Counted from the first letter of the stretch, positions 1 to 6,505 are shown. The stretch is 10,846 nt of DNA from an uncultured Clostridia bacterium (GCA_900313465.1 OMRU01000012.1:1-10846), one strand, 5' to 3'. Notes: generated by a model from the letters alone, not told the origin. A program made the numbers and translations.

Positions 1-95
1 CCCATGAGAATCTGAGGAATAGCCATGGCACCGCTTTGTCCTGTCAAGGAGCAGTTCAAGACAGCGTCTACGCCCGGTTCGTTTAGTTTTTCTAG
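1..95 (-). pseudogene. Continuation of the GH3 frame after the in-frame TGA
   Basis: Reading the same minus-strand frame past the TGA at 96-98 gives an open, GH3-like continuation to the window edge, with 'LNEPGVDAVLNCSLTGQSG' followed by 'AMAIPQIL'. This matches the usual end of the GH3 sandwich domain, where a Met-Glu-Leu segment leads to a glycine-rich turn and a 'GQSG/GQTG' motif. No frame change is needed, so the lesion is one codon, not a frameshift. The residue expected at the stop is Glu by family pattern (inference). The rest of the gene lies outside the window. Confidence 0.75.
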
Positions 96-848
96 TCACA
101 TCTGGTTAGAGGAGTTGACTAGGACGATGACGGTTTCAAAGTTCTTGATGCAGAGGTCGATCAAATCTTCTTCTTGCGTAGATAGTTCAAGATAGGTTCT
201 GTTTTCATCCTGACCCTGACCTTGGGTCTTGGTCTGTCTTGTTGGTACCTCACCAACGTTTTCACCAGCGACTCTGGAGACGACCACCATGGCAATACCG
301 GAATAATCCTGGCAATCCCAGATGAGTTCATCGCTATAGTCGGAGGCGTCTGGTTCAATGAGTTTGATACGATTGGCAGTATAGCCATAATCGGTAGCAT
401 CATAATCGGTATAGAAGTCTTCTAAGTCCTCATTGACTTTCCAACCTTGTTTTCTGAAGGCGTCATAGAGGGTGACTTTCTTTTCTTCTTTGATGGTGGA
501 AGCACCAGAGCCGATACCAGAAAGAAGGAATCCTTGATTGGTGCCAGCCCAGCCAAAGATGTTGATGGCTTTGCCATCGGCTTGGGTGTATTTGCCATCT
601 TCTAAAGCTTTTTCAGTCAGTGGAAGAGTGTTGTTCTGATTTTTTAATAAGGTGATACCTTCCTGACCGATTTTCTGGCAGAGTTCATCACTTGCCGCCA
701 TGGTTTCTTCGCTAGCTGTACTGGTAGCTGTACCACATAAGAAGGTGGTGATCATATCAGCGTAACGTGTTGCATAGACATCGCCCACGACAAAAGCAGC
801 AGAAATCAACGCGACACTTGTCAATGTGATTATTTTCTTTGGGGACAT
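96..848 (-). CDS. Membrane-anchored family 3 glycoside hydrolase, domain-swapped type, N-terminal part before an in-frame stop
   Basis: The 250 residues begin with a basic start and one hydrophobic segment (about residues 5-25), which is a signal anchor or uncleaved signal. The GH3 C-terminal alpha/beta sandwich domain follows at once: EEGI-like 'QEGITLLKNQNNTLPL' at about 62-77, then 'INIFGWAGTN' and 'SGIGSGAS', and near the end 'VIVLVNSSNQM'. In ordinary GH3 beta-glucosidases this domain comes after the catalytic TIM barrel. Here it comes first, as in the known inverted GH3 enzymes such as those of Ruminococcus and Butyrivibrio, so the barrel should lie beyond the window. The family role is release of glucose or xylose from beta-linked oligosaccharides, here probably outside the membrane. 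The ATG at 848 has an AGAGG ribosome site about 8 bases upstream. TGA at 96-98 stops the frame where the family continues, so this is a nonsense-mutated gene or a sequence error. The family call is firm; the exact substrate is unknown. Confidence 0.85.
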   Translation of the reverse strand: MSPKKIITLTSVALISAAFVVGDVYATRYADMITTFLCGTATSTASEETMAASDELCQKIGQEGITLLKNQNNTLPLTEKALEDGKYTQADGKAINIFGWAGTNQGFLLSGIGSGASTIKEEKKVTLYDAFRKQGWKVNEDLEDFYTDYDATDYGYTANRIKLIEPDASDYSDELIWDCQDYSGIAMVVVSRVAGENVGEVPTRQTKTQGQGQDENRTYLELSTQEEDLIDLCIKNFETVIVLVNSSNQM

Positions 849-884
849 GTTAATACCTCTAGGGCTTTATGATCAGAGGATTCA

Positions 885-898
885 TAAAAGCGCTACCA
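885..898 (-). promoter_or_regulatory. cre/LacI-family operator-like palindrome upstream of the GH3 gene
   Basis: On the minus strand the 14 bases read TGGTAGCGCTTTTA. This agrees with the CcpA cre consensus TGWAARCGYTWWCA at 11 of 14 positions and is centred on the palindrome AGCGCT at 889-894. It lies about 40 bases before the GH3 start, where a carbon-catabolite or local LacI-family repressor would act. It is a single site found by eye, so chance is possible. Confidence 0.35.
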
Positions 899-1003
899 TA
901 GTTTTAACGCAAGTCAAAAAACAGCTTTTTATGGAATTCGCAATCGGTAAAAAATATTGCGTGTTTGGTCTTTTAAAGTTAAAAACTTGATATTTGACAA
1001 CAA

Positions 1004-1032
1004 ATGTCTTTAAATGGAATTAGTCGTATAAT
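1004..1032 (+). promoter_or_regulatory. Promoter of the two-component operon
   Basis: A perfect TATAAT lies at 1027-1032. The -35 at 17-base spacing (ATGTCT, 1004-1009) is weak. A perfect TTGACA at 994-999 is 27 bases from the -10, too far to pair with it. Transcription would start near 1039, leaving only about 10 bases before the ATG at 1050 and no Shine-Dalgarno sequence. The rest of the 849-1049 intergenic region shows small inverted repeats (AAGTT/AACTT at 976-988, GACA/TGTC at 996-1008) that could be operator sites, perhaps for autoregulation. Confidence 0.5.
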
Positions 1033-1049
1033 ATTAGTGGTAACTACAC

Positions 1050-1754
1050 ATGATCAAAACAGCAATTGTCGAAGATGAACAGCCAGCATATCAGACTTTG
1101 AAAGAATATCTCGAGAGATTTGGTAAAGAGAACAATGTTGAGTTCTCTATTACTCATTATTCTGAAGGCCTTTCATTTCTAGAGGAATGTGAAGGATATG
1201 ATTTGGTGTTCATGGATATTGAATTGCCAAATCTCAACGGCATGGATATCGCCACCAAACTTCGCGAGAAGGATACCAGGGTTGCTTTGATTTTTGTCAC
1301 CAACATGGTGCAATATGCAATCCGTGGTTATTCGGTTGATGCGATTGACTATGTCCTTAAGCCAATTCAGTACAATCGTTTCTACTCCTTGATGATGAAG
1401 GTATCCAGAGTGATTTCCCTGAATCAGGAAAAAGAACTGGTTTTAAAAACCAGCAGTGGTGTAAAGAAGGTTTCTCTTTCCACTCTTTTATATATTCAGA
1501 TTACCGATCATTTATTGATTTATAAGACCGACAGTGAGGAATATGAGGTCTGGGGTTCTCTAGCCAATGCGGAAAAAGAATTGCCGGGAGAAATGTTCTG
1601 TCGCTGTAACAATTCCACGATTATCAACCTCAAGCAAGTCACTTCCTTTGATAAGGAGTGTGTTTATTTAACCAAGAAAAAGATTGCAGTGACAGTCTCA
1701 AGAAGCAGACGTAAAGGTGTCTTGCAGCTGTTGAATGCACAAATGGGGATTTAG
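1050..1754 (+). CDS. LytTR-family response regulator
   Basis: This 234-residue protein has the usual length and order for the family. A receiver domain (about 1-120) has the acidic pair E8/D9, the phosphoacceptor D56 in 'FMDIELP', T84 in 'FVTN' and K104 in 'VLKPI'. A LytTR DNA-binding domain follows (about 130-232), with the typical 'CRCNNSTIINLKQV' stretch at 184-197 and a basic 'VSRSRRKG' at 216-223. Members of this family (AgrA, VirR, LytR) bind direct repeats upstream of toxin, bacteriocin or cell-envelope genes when phosphorylated by a GHKL kinase. The partner kinase starts 5 bases after the stop. No upstream in-frame start exists, because a TAA precedes the ATG closely, so the start is fixed although it lacks a ribosome binding site. 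Targets are not visible; the envelope glycan genes nearby are candidates (inference). Confidence 0.93.
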   Translation: MIKTAIVEDEQPAYQTLKEYLERFGKENNVEFSITHYSEGLSFLEECEGYDLVFMDIELPNLNGMDIATKLREKDTRVALIFVTNMVQYAIRGYSVDAIDYVLKPIQYNRFYSLMMKVSRVISLNQEKELVLKTSSGVKKVSLSTLLYIQITDHLLIYKTDSEEYEVWGSLANAEKELPGEMFCRCNNSTIINLKQVTSFDKECVYLTKKKIAVTVSRSRRKGVLQLLNAQMGI

Positions 1755-1759
1755 TTTTT

Positions 1760-3070
1760 GTGTTCCTGAAATTCTTTTCTTTCTCCATGCTGGCCTTTAT
1801 TGAACTAGCCATAGTTCAACTTTTTTGTTGTCGCGAGTTGGAGAAGAAACAAAAGTTCTTTTTGAAACTATCTTTGCTTTCTTTATTATCTGTTGCTGCA
1901 ATTGTCCTTCCTAGCTATATCACAACCTTGATTCCTAACCCAGGACAGGATTATTCGATGCTAAGAATCTACCTATATGATTTTGGCATCATTTTCTTAG
2001 CTAGCATGATGCTATATAAAGCCAAGAGGCAATATATTGTGTTTAGTATCATCGTTGGTAGTCTGACGGTGTTTTTATCAGAAGGATTTGGAAATCTCAT
2101 CATCATGGCCGTACGCAGTGCAATTGATAATTTTATCTATGGTTATGAGTTGTTGATTCTTTCTTTGACTTATATCCTAGTGTTCTATCTTTCTCATCAT
2201 TTCCTGATTGTTCGATATCGCAGTAATATTTCGGATAGAAGTTTTCCTTCCTTGGCTATCTTCACTTCGATTTTTATTGTAATCACATTTGGCATGAAAC
2301 AAGTCGAAATCTATATCCGCTCGCTGAATAACTCTTACTTGATGATGATCTTGATCATTGAAATTCTTTATGCTTTTATCATGTTTTGCCTGTTATATGG
2401 TCTTTTAAATCAAAGAGAGTCGGAAGCAGAAATGGCTTTGATCAAGCAAAGCTGGAACGATGACAGAAAACATTATGAGATGCAAAAAGAAGCTGTGGAG
2501 ATGATTAATATCCGTGTTCATGATCTCAAGCATCAGATTCAGGATATGAAGAACCAGGGTGAACTTACCGATAAGATGATCAGGCAGCTAGAAGATAGTG
2601 CCGATATCTATCAATCTGTGGTTCAGACAGGTAATGATGTTTTAGATGTCATTCTCTCTAGCGTCTCTCTTCGCTGTCAAAAGAACAAGACGCAACTGAC
2701 CGTCATGGCAGATGGTCTAGCGGTATCCTTTATGGATGATACCGATATTTATTCTCTCTTTGGCAATATGATGGATAATGCGATTGAATATGAAAACAGC
2801 ATCGAGGAAGAAAACTTGAGATTCATCTCTTTGACCATCAAGAAAAAAGAAGATATCGTCTATATCCATAGCGAAAACTATTTTGGAAAAGAAATGCCAA
2901 AAGATGACTTTTTGATGACGAGCAAGAATGATTTTTCCAACCATGGTTATGGTACAAAATCCATGAAGAAGATCGTGGAGAAGTATAAAGGCGTGATTCA
3001 CTTTTATGTTGCTGATCAGATGTTCCAGGTCGACTGCATGATTGATACCACCAAGGAGGCAAGTTCATGA
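1760..3070 (+). CDS. GHKL-family (AgrC/HPK10-like) sensor histidine kinase
   Basis: The N-terminal half (about 1-216) carries about six or seven hydrophobic segments (roughly 5-22, 36-58, 70-86, 92-118, 129-150, 163-183, 192-216). This is a polytopic sensor with no extracellular PAS or Cache domain. A helical region with the phosphoacceptor H254 in 'RVHDLKHQI' follows, then a GHKL ATPase domain with the N box 'NMMDNAIEY' (N336, N340) and the G box 'NHGYGTKSM' (394-402). All catalytic motifs are intact. I chose the GTG start at 1760 because GGGGA at 1745-1749 is well placed and the next ATG (residue 10) has no ribosome site. The gene follows the response regulator by 5 bases and its TGA overlaps the ATG of the next gene, so the three genes are one operon. 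Relatives sense peptides or envelope stress; the signal here is unknown. Confidence 0.92.
   Translation: MFLKFFSFSMLAFIELAIVQLFCCRELEKKQKFFLKLSLLSLLSVAAIVLPSYITTLIPNPGQDYSMLRIYLYDFGIIFLASMMLYKAKRQYIVFSIIVGSLTVFLSEGFGNLIIMAVRSAIDNFIYGYELLILSLTYILVFYLSHHFLIVRYRSNISDRSFPSLAIFTSIFIVITFGMKQVEIYIRSLNNSYLMMILIIEILYAFIMFCLLYGLLNQRESEAEMALIKQSWNDDRKHYEMQKEAVEMINIRVHDLKHQIQDMKNQGELTDKMIRQLEDSADIYQSVVQTGNDVLDVILSSVSLRCQKNKTQLTVMADGLAVSFMDDTDIYSLFGNMMDNAIEYENSIEEENLRFISLTIKKKEDIVYIHSENYFGKEMPKDDFLMTSKNDFSNHGYGTKSMKKIVEKYKGVIHFYVADQMFQVDCMIDTTKEASS
3053..3059 (+). promoter_or_regulatory. Strong ribosome binding site inside the kinase gene
   Basis: AAGGAGG lies 7 bases before the ATG at 3067, inside the last codons of the kinase. 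Together with the ATGA overlap (3067-3070) it fixes the start of the CBM gene and indicates translational coupling of kinase and CBM protein. Confidence 0.8.
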
Positions 3071-3792
3071 AAAGGCGTGATTTGAATTACCTCATCTTTG
3101 CTGGTATCGGTTCTTTTGCTGCCTCTCTAGCCTGTCTGGCGGTTGTCTTGATTACCGCAAACAGAACGCTGCAGATGAAGGATTATCCAACCTATAGCTA
3201 TGCTGATTATGTCGATTGTACCAGCAGCAAGACATTTTCTTCTACTGCTGGTGGTCAGCTTTATGAAGCAGAGTCTTTATCTTTGGCAGGCTCTTGCAAG
3301 GTCTCTCAGAATATCCATGCTTCTAAACAGGAAGTGGTCTCCTCTTTGAATACCGGCTCGACTCTGACTTTTACTTTTGAGGCGAAGAGCATGGGAGATG
3401 CCAAATTGATTTTTGCTACTTCTTATAGTTCAAGAACCAATCGCACCATACGTTCGGAGAATCTTTTTAGATTGAACGTGAATAGTTATGATGTCACCCT
3501 CTCTTCTTTTGTTGTGCCTTCTTATAATGAATTTGATTTTATCGAAAATGACATTTCCTTGATTCATATCCTGGAAGGAAAGAATACCATCACTATCACT
3601 TCCTTTGATAACTCTTATACGTTAGATTACTTAGTCCTGGTTCCTCCACAAAAAAGAAGTGATGATTCAAAAGCAATCAATTATCATGTGGAGAATTTCC
3701 TCTCCAAAGGAAGAAGACAAGAGTATGAGGCTGAGATTCAGAATAATATTTCTGGTGCTGTTATTTTAGAAGAAGCAGATCGAATTATGTAA
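3067..3792 (+). CDS. Membrane-anchored tandem CBM6/35-like protein, N-terminal fragment
   Basis: The 241 residues start with a basic 'MKRRD' and a single membrane segment (about 9-31), so the rest should lie outside the cell. Domain 1 (about 65-193) opens with 'LYEAES' and closes with 'YTLDYLVLVPP'. This is the start and end pattern of CBM6/CBM35-type beta-sandwich carbohydrate-binding modules. Domain 2 opens at 219 with 'EYEAEIQN' but is cut after residue 241 by TAA at 3790-3792. The next codons continue domain 2 in the same frame, so this is the front part of one longer gene of about 614 codons. The start is set by the AAGGAGG and the ATGA overlap with the kinase. No catalytic domain is visible. 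The role is probably glycan binding at the cell surface, possibly as a co-sensor for the kinase (inference). The fragment alone would keep its anchor and one complete module. Confidence 0.8.
   Translation: MKRRDLNYLIFAGIGSFAASLACLAVVLITANRTLQMKDYPTYSYADYVDCTSSKTFSSTAGGQLYEAESLSLAGSCKVSQNIHASKQEVVSSLNTGSTLTFTFEAKSMGDAKLIFATSYSSRTNRTIRSENLFRLNVNSYDVTLSSFVVPSYNEFDFIENDISLIHILEGKNTITITSFDNSYTLDYLVLVPPQKRSDDSKAINYHVENFLSKGRRQEYEAEIQNNISGAVILEEADRIM
3790..3792 (+). other. In-frame TAA interrupting the CBM gene
   Basis: The frame reads ...R-I-M-stop-Y-A-V-F-F..., and protein similarity between domain 2 and domain 1 runs through the stop without a shift ('VVSSLNTGST' in domain 1 against 'AVFFTNPGDSST' in domain 2). 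One base change, for example GAA to TAA, would explain it. The frame stays open for 372 codons afterwards, which suggests a recent mutation or a sequence error. Confidence 0.8.
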
Positions 3793-3798
3793 TATGCG

Positions 3799-4911
3799 GT
3801 GTTCTTTACCAATCCTGGCGACTCTAGTACTTATTATATTAATAGCGATGAGGAAGCCTTGAGCGATCTGAATCTGATTTCCAGAAAGAAAGATAAGACG
3901 CATTCTGCTCCTAGTATTGTTGTTTATGTCAATGAGGTTGCCCTCGAAGGACATAATATGAGCAAACTCACACCCGAGTATACGGATATGAGTTTTGGAA
4001 CAATCAGTCTACAAAAAGGTCTTAACACCATCACCATTCAGAATCGCGGTGGCAGTTTCTATCTCGATGCGATTTCCTTGAATAATGAAATCAATATTTC
4101 TAACAGCGATAAGCAAATCATCTATGAAGCAGAAGACTGCATCACGCAAGGCTGTCGTGTCGTTTCTTCTGATGTTCCTTCTAAAAAGATCGTCGGTTAC
4201 AATTACCCAAATTCCTATATCGAATATCGTTTTACTTGTCTTGAACGAGTGCAGACTTATCTAGCCTTACATATTTCCTATAATAACCCTTCGGCATGGT
4301 TAAAAGATGTGATCTCGATTGTCTTAAACGGCATGGAAATCAATGAGAGTTCTGATTCGATGCTGATGAATACTGGTGGATATGATAACTATGTAGATGT
4401 CTATGCTGGAAGGTTGACCATTCCACAAGGAAAAAGCGTCTTAAGAATCGTCTCACGTACTGGTAATTATAATTTGGATTATTTCACTTTGTTCAATACG
4501 AGCCTGAGCGCTGAAAAAAGTAGTGCAATTATGGAAAGTGAAAATGGTATTCTCAATCAGCAAAAAATCTATTATCAGGAAAACGCAAGCAATCAACAGA
4601 TTACCAGGCATAAGCAAAAAGGTGCCAGTGGAAGATACTATATATATTGTGAAGAAGAACGCTATATCAACATCACCAATGTGCTCTCTTATGTTTCTCT
4701 GCAGAACTGTTATGCGGATGATCTCTTTGATATGACTTTAAATAGTAGAGTGTTGAACAATGAAAACATTCTCATTCCAGGTTCTAGTTCGGTTTCCCAT
4801 AGTCAAAGTGTAGATTTTGGAAGTGTCTTATTCCTGAAAGGGCTCAATGTATTAGAGTTTAAAGACTACGAGGAAGAATATTATTTTGATTATTGTCTGT
4901 TGACGATATAA
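3799..4911 (+). CDS. Tandem CBM6/35-like protein, C-terminal fragment
   Basis: This is the same frame as the anchored CBM protein, open after the TAA at 3790-3792. It holds the rest of domain 2 (ending 'FYLDAISLN'), domain 3 (from 'IIYEAEDC' to 'YNLDYFTLFN') and domain 4 (from 'AIMESENG' to 'YYFDYCLLTI' at the C-terminus). In full-length numbering the E-x-E openings are at 66, 220, 353 and 489 and the closing 'LDY/FDY' at about 186, 333, 470 and 607, a regular period with about 115-122 residues from opening to closing. If translated at all, it would restart at the GTG at 3799, 6 bases after the stop and with only a weak AGAAG upstream. The product would have no signal or anchor and would stay in the cytoplasm. 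I therefore treat it as the back half of a broken gene rather than a separate gene. Sugar specificity cannot be read from the sequence. Confidence 0.75.
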   Translation: MFFTNPGDSSTYYINSDEEALSDLNLISRKKDKTHSAPSIVVYVNEVALEGHNMSKLTPEYTDMSFGTISLQKGLNTITIQNRGGSFYLDAISLNNEINISNSDKQIIYEAEDCITQGCRVVSSDVPSKKIVGYNYPNSYIEYRFTCLERVQTYLALHISYNNPSAWLKDVISIVLNGMEINESSDSMLMNTGGYDNYVDVYAGRLTIPQGKSVLRIVSRTGNYNLDYFTLFNTSLSAEKSSAIMESENGILNQQKIYYQENASNQQITRHKQKGASGRYYIYCEEERYINITNVLSYVSLQNCYADDLFDMTLNSRVLNNENILIPGSSSVSHSQSVDFGSVLFLKGLNVLEFKDYEEEYYFDYCLLTI

Positions 4912-4934
4912 AATTACCGACAACGAAAAAAATG

Positions 4935-4963
4935 AAAGCCCTTACGAAATGCGAGGGCTTTTT
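4935..4963 (+). terminator. Intrinsic terminator after the two-component/CBM operon
   Basis: AAAGCCCT (4935-4942) pairs with AGGGCTTT (4954-4961) around an 11-base loop and runs into TTTTT (4959-4963). An A-rich run before the stem lets it work in the opposite direction as well. It ends the operon that starts at 1050 and separates it from the lipoprotein genes. Confidence 0.88.
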
Positions 4964-4987
4964 GTCTAAGCGTTTTAATAGAATATT

Positions 4988-5028
4988 TTTGCTCGAACAC
5001 GAATCATTTGCATCATGGCTCGAGCAAA
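4988..5028 (+). repeat. Inverted repeat in the leader of the beta-helix lipoprotein gene
   Basis: TTTGCTCGA (4988-4996) and TCGAGCAAA (5020-5028) form a perfect 9-bp inverted repeat around 23 bases. It ends 5 bases before the AAGGAGA ribosome site (5034-5040). No T-run follows, so it is not a terminator. It could be an operator for a dimeric repressor or an mRNA hairpin that affects stability or initiation. I see no confident -35/-10 pair in the surrounding bases. Confidence 0.6.
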
Positions 5029-5046
5029 TAAACAAGGAGAATTACC

Positions 5047-6459
5047 ATGAAAAAATCTAAGTTATTTGTTTTGTTAGCTTCTGTTGCGCTTTTAGGATCC
5101 TGCGGTGAAGAAGCAGCTTCTAATCTCAATCCAAGTTCTGTCACTGTTAGTGAGATTCGTCTTCGTTTAACCGGTGATGGTACCGTAATGGTCGGCAAGA
5201 CCACGGAGATCAGTGTTCGTATCTCTCGTGATACAACGAATTCTGGTTTTGATGCTGAAATTGAGGACGAAAGTGTTGCATCTATCAAGTTGACCGACAC
5301 TTCCATTACGGTTACTGGTAAAAAAATCGGTACTACCGTCTTAACCGTTTCTTCCGTTGCTGATCCAAACGTCAAGGAAACTTTGGATATCAATGTTGTT
5401 GCTGTTTCTAACCCAACCTTGGAACTCAAGGCTGAAGAAACCACTGTCACCCAGAATGGCACCTTGACTCTTAATGCTGTTGTTACGGATTATGCTGGTG
5501 AAATCACTTATAGCTGGAAGTCTTTATATCAGAAGGGTAACTTCTCTGGTAATAAGACCTCTGATACTGTTACTTACAACGCCAACTCTTTTGGTTCTGA
5601 TACCATTCAGGTCTCCTTCGTCCTTGGCGAAGAAGTCTATACCGATACGGTGGATATCTTCATCAAAGCTGATCATACCAACTGGACTGCGATTTCTTCT
5701 GCGGCTCAGTTCAAGTCTGAACTTCTCGCCGAATCCACTGTCAGCGGCAACTACTATCTGACTGCTGATATCGATTTAGGTGGTGAAGGTGTTGGTTTCC
5801 ACACTGGCAACAAGTTTGCTGGTAAGTTGGATGGTCAGGGCTTCTCTATCAAGAATTATGAAGTCAAAGGCAATCCTGCTGATAAATATTCTACTGGCGG
5901 TTTATTTGGTGGCGTTGATGCTGGTGCGGTTATTGCAAATATCGGTTTTGAAGGTGTTGTCATCGGTCAGGAAGGTACCGGTTGGGGTACTGCCACAATC
6001 GCTGCTGACTTTGGTGGAACTTTAGAAAACTGCAAGATTGATGTTGCTCATACCTTTGATGGTTCTTCCTTGATGGATGAAAATCAGTGGTTCCCATTCT
6101 GCTCCGCTTTGGTTGGTGTCATGAAGGAAGGTTCTTCTTATCGTAATGTTGTTGTCAATGTCGATAAGAGCAATGAAGCTGGCTATAAGACCATCTTTGC
6201 TGATGTTGCCTATCCTGCTGGCGGTTCTCTTGGCACTTCCGCTCAGAACGCTCAGCAGTTCTCTGTCATGAGCTTCTATACCAACTCCACTGTCATCGGT
6301 GGCTCTGTCTGGGAATGGGGTTCTCCTGTTGAAGATCAGTCTTCCTATCATGTCGGCCTTGACTGGTCTACTGCTGGCACAAACACTTATGAAGACTTGG
6401 ATTCCCATATCTGGGATATCAAGGCTGGTGCTATGCCTGATTTGATTGAAATTGCTTAA
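5047..6459 (+). CDS. Surface lipoprotein with Big2/Ig-like domains and a GLUG-like beta-helix region
   Basis: The 470 residues begin with a lipoprotein signal (MKKSKLFVLLASVALL) and lipobox L16-G-S-C19, so the mature protein is lipid-anchored outside the membrane. Residues about 32-118 resemble a Big2-type Ig fold ('SVASIKLTDTSITVTGKKIGTTVLTV'). Residues 122-210 are a second Ig/PKD-like domain ('TYSWKSLYQKG'). From about 213 come beta-helix/GLUG-like repeats ('YYLTADIDLGG', 'FAGKLDGQGFSIKNYEV', 'GGLFGGVDAGAVIANIGFEGV'), with a terminal 'WDIKAGAMPDLIEI'. These proteins usually bind or adhere; no catalytic triad is evident. Start and ribosome site (AAGGAGA, 6 bases spacing) are clear. Codons are biased to GCT, GTT, GGT and AAG/AAC far more than in the kinase or CBM genes, which suggests high expression. 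The GH16 gene follows 73 bases later, so a shared role in glycan capture is likely (inference). Confidence 0.85.
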   Translation: MKKSKLFVLLASVALLGSCGEEAASNLNPSSVTVSEIRLRLTGDGTVMVGKTTEISVRISRDTTNSGFDAEIEDESVASIKLTDTSITVTGKKIGTTVLTVSSVADPNVKETLDINVVAVSNPTLELKAEETTVTQNGTLTLNAVVTDYAGEITYSWKSLYQKGNFSGNKTSDTVTYNANSFGSDTIQVSFVLGEEVYTDTVDIFIKADHTNWTAISSAAQFKSELLAESTVSGNYYLTADIDLGGEGVGFHTGNKFAGKLDGQGFSIKNYEVKGNPADKYSTGGLFGGVDAGAVIANIGFEGVVIGQEGTGWGTATIAADFGGTLENCKIDVAHTFDGSSLMDENQWFPFCSALVGVMKEGSSYRNVVVNVDKSNEAGYKTIFADVAYPAGGSLGTSAQNAQQFSVMSFYTNSTVIGGSVWEWGSPVEDQSSYHVGLDWSTAGTNTYEDLDSHIWDIKAGAMPDLIEIA

Positions 6460-6481
6460 TTAAGCTTTCAAAAACGTTCCT

Positions 6482-6505
6482 AGGGCTGGCAGTTTTGTCA
6501 GCCCT
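6482..6505 (+). terminator. Hairpin between the beta-helix lipoprotein and GH16 genes, weak or partial terminator
   Basis: AGGGCTGGCA pairs with TTGTCAGCCCT with one G-U pair and a short loop, a stem of about 10 pairs. Only CTTATAAAA follows, without a proper T-run. It may be an mRNA-stabilising or attenuating hairpin that keeps the upstream gene more abundant than GH16, fitting the codon bias difference. The A/T-rich TATAAAATGATAAAAT after it could also hold a -10 for GH16. Confidence 0.5.

Noticed and set aside
96..98. TGA as selenocysteine or a reassigned sense codon
   Set aside because: The kinase gene ends normally with TGA, tryptophan is encoded by TGG throughout, no clear SECIS-like hairpin follows the stop, and GH3 enzymes have no known selenocysteine at this place. 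The second lesion is TAA, which a TGA reassignment cannot explain.
222..425. Plus-strand open frame opposite the GH3 gene
   Set aside because: It is the complement of a well-supported GH3 coding region, has no ribosome site and resembles no known protein.
931..1021. Direct repeat ATGGAATT (931-938 and 1014-1021) as a LytTR binding pair
   Set aside because: LytTR sites are usually about 9-10 bp direct repeats about 12-13 bp apart; these are 83 bases apart and only 8 bases long, so chance is likely.
994..1032. TTGACA (994-999) paired with TATAAT (1027-1032) as one promoter
   Set aside because: The spacing of 27 bases is too long for a sigma-A promoter.
3799..4911. The C-terminal CBM frame as an independent gene
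   Set aside because: It starts in the middle of domain 2, has no real ribosome site and no signal peptide although its modules are of the extracellular type.
5013..6408. Several minus- and plus-strand open frames within the beta-helix lipoprotein gene
   Set aside because: They overlap a gene with strong codon bias and clear domains; they are shadow frames caused by the biased codons.
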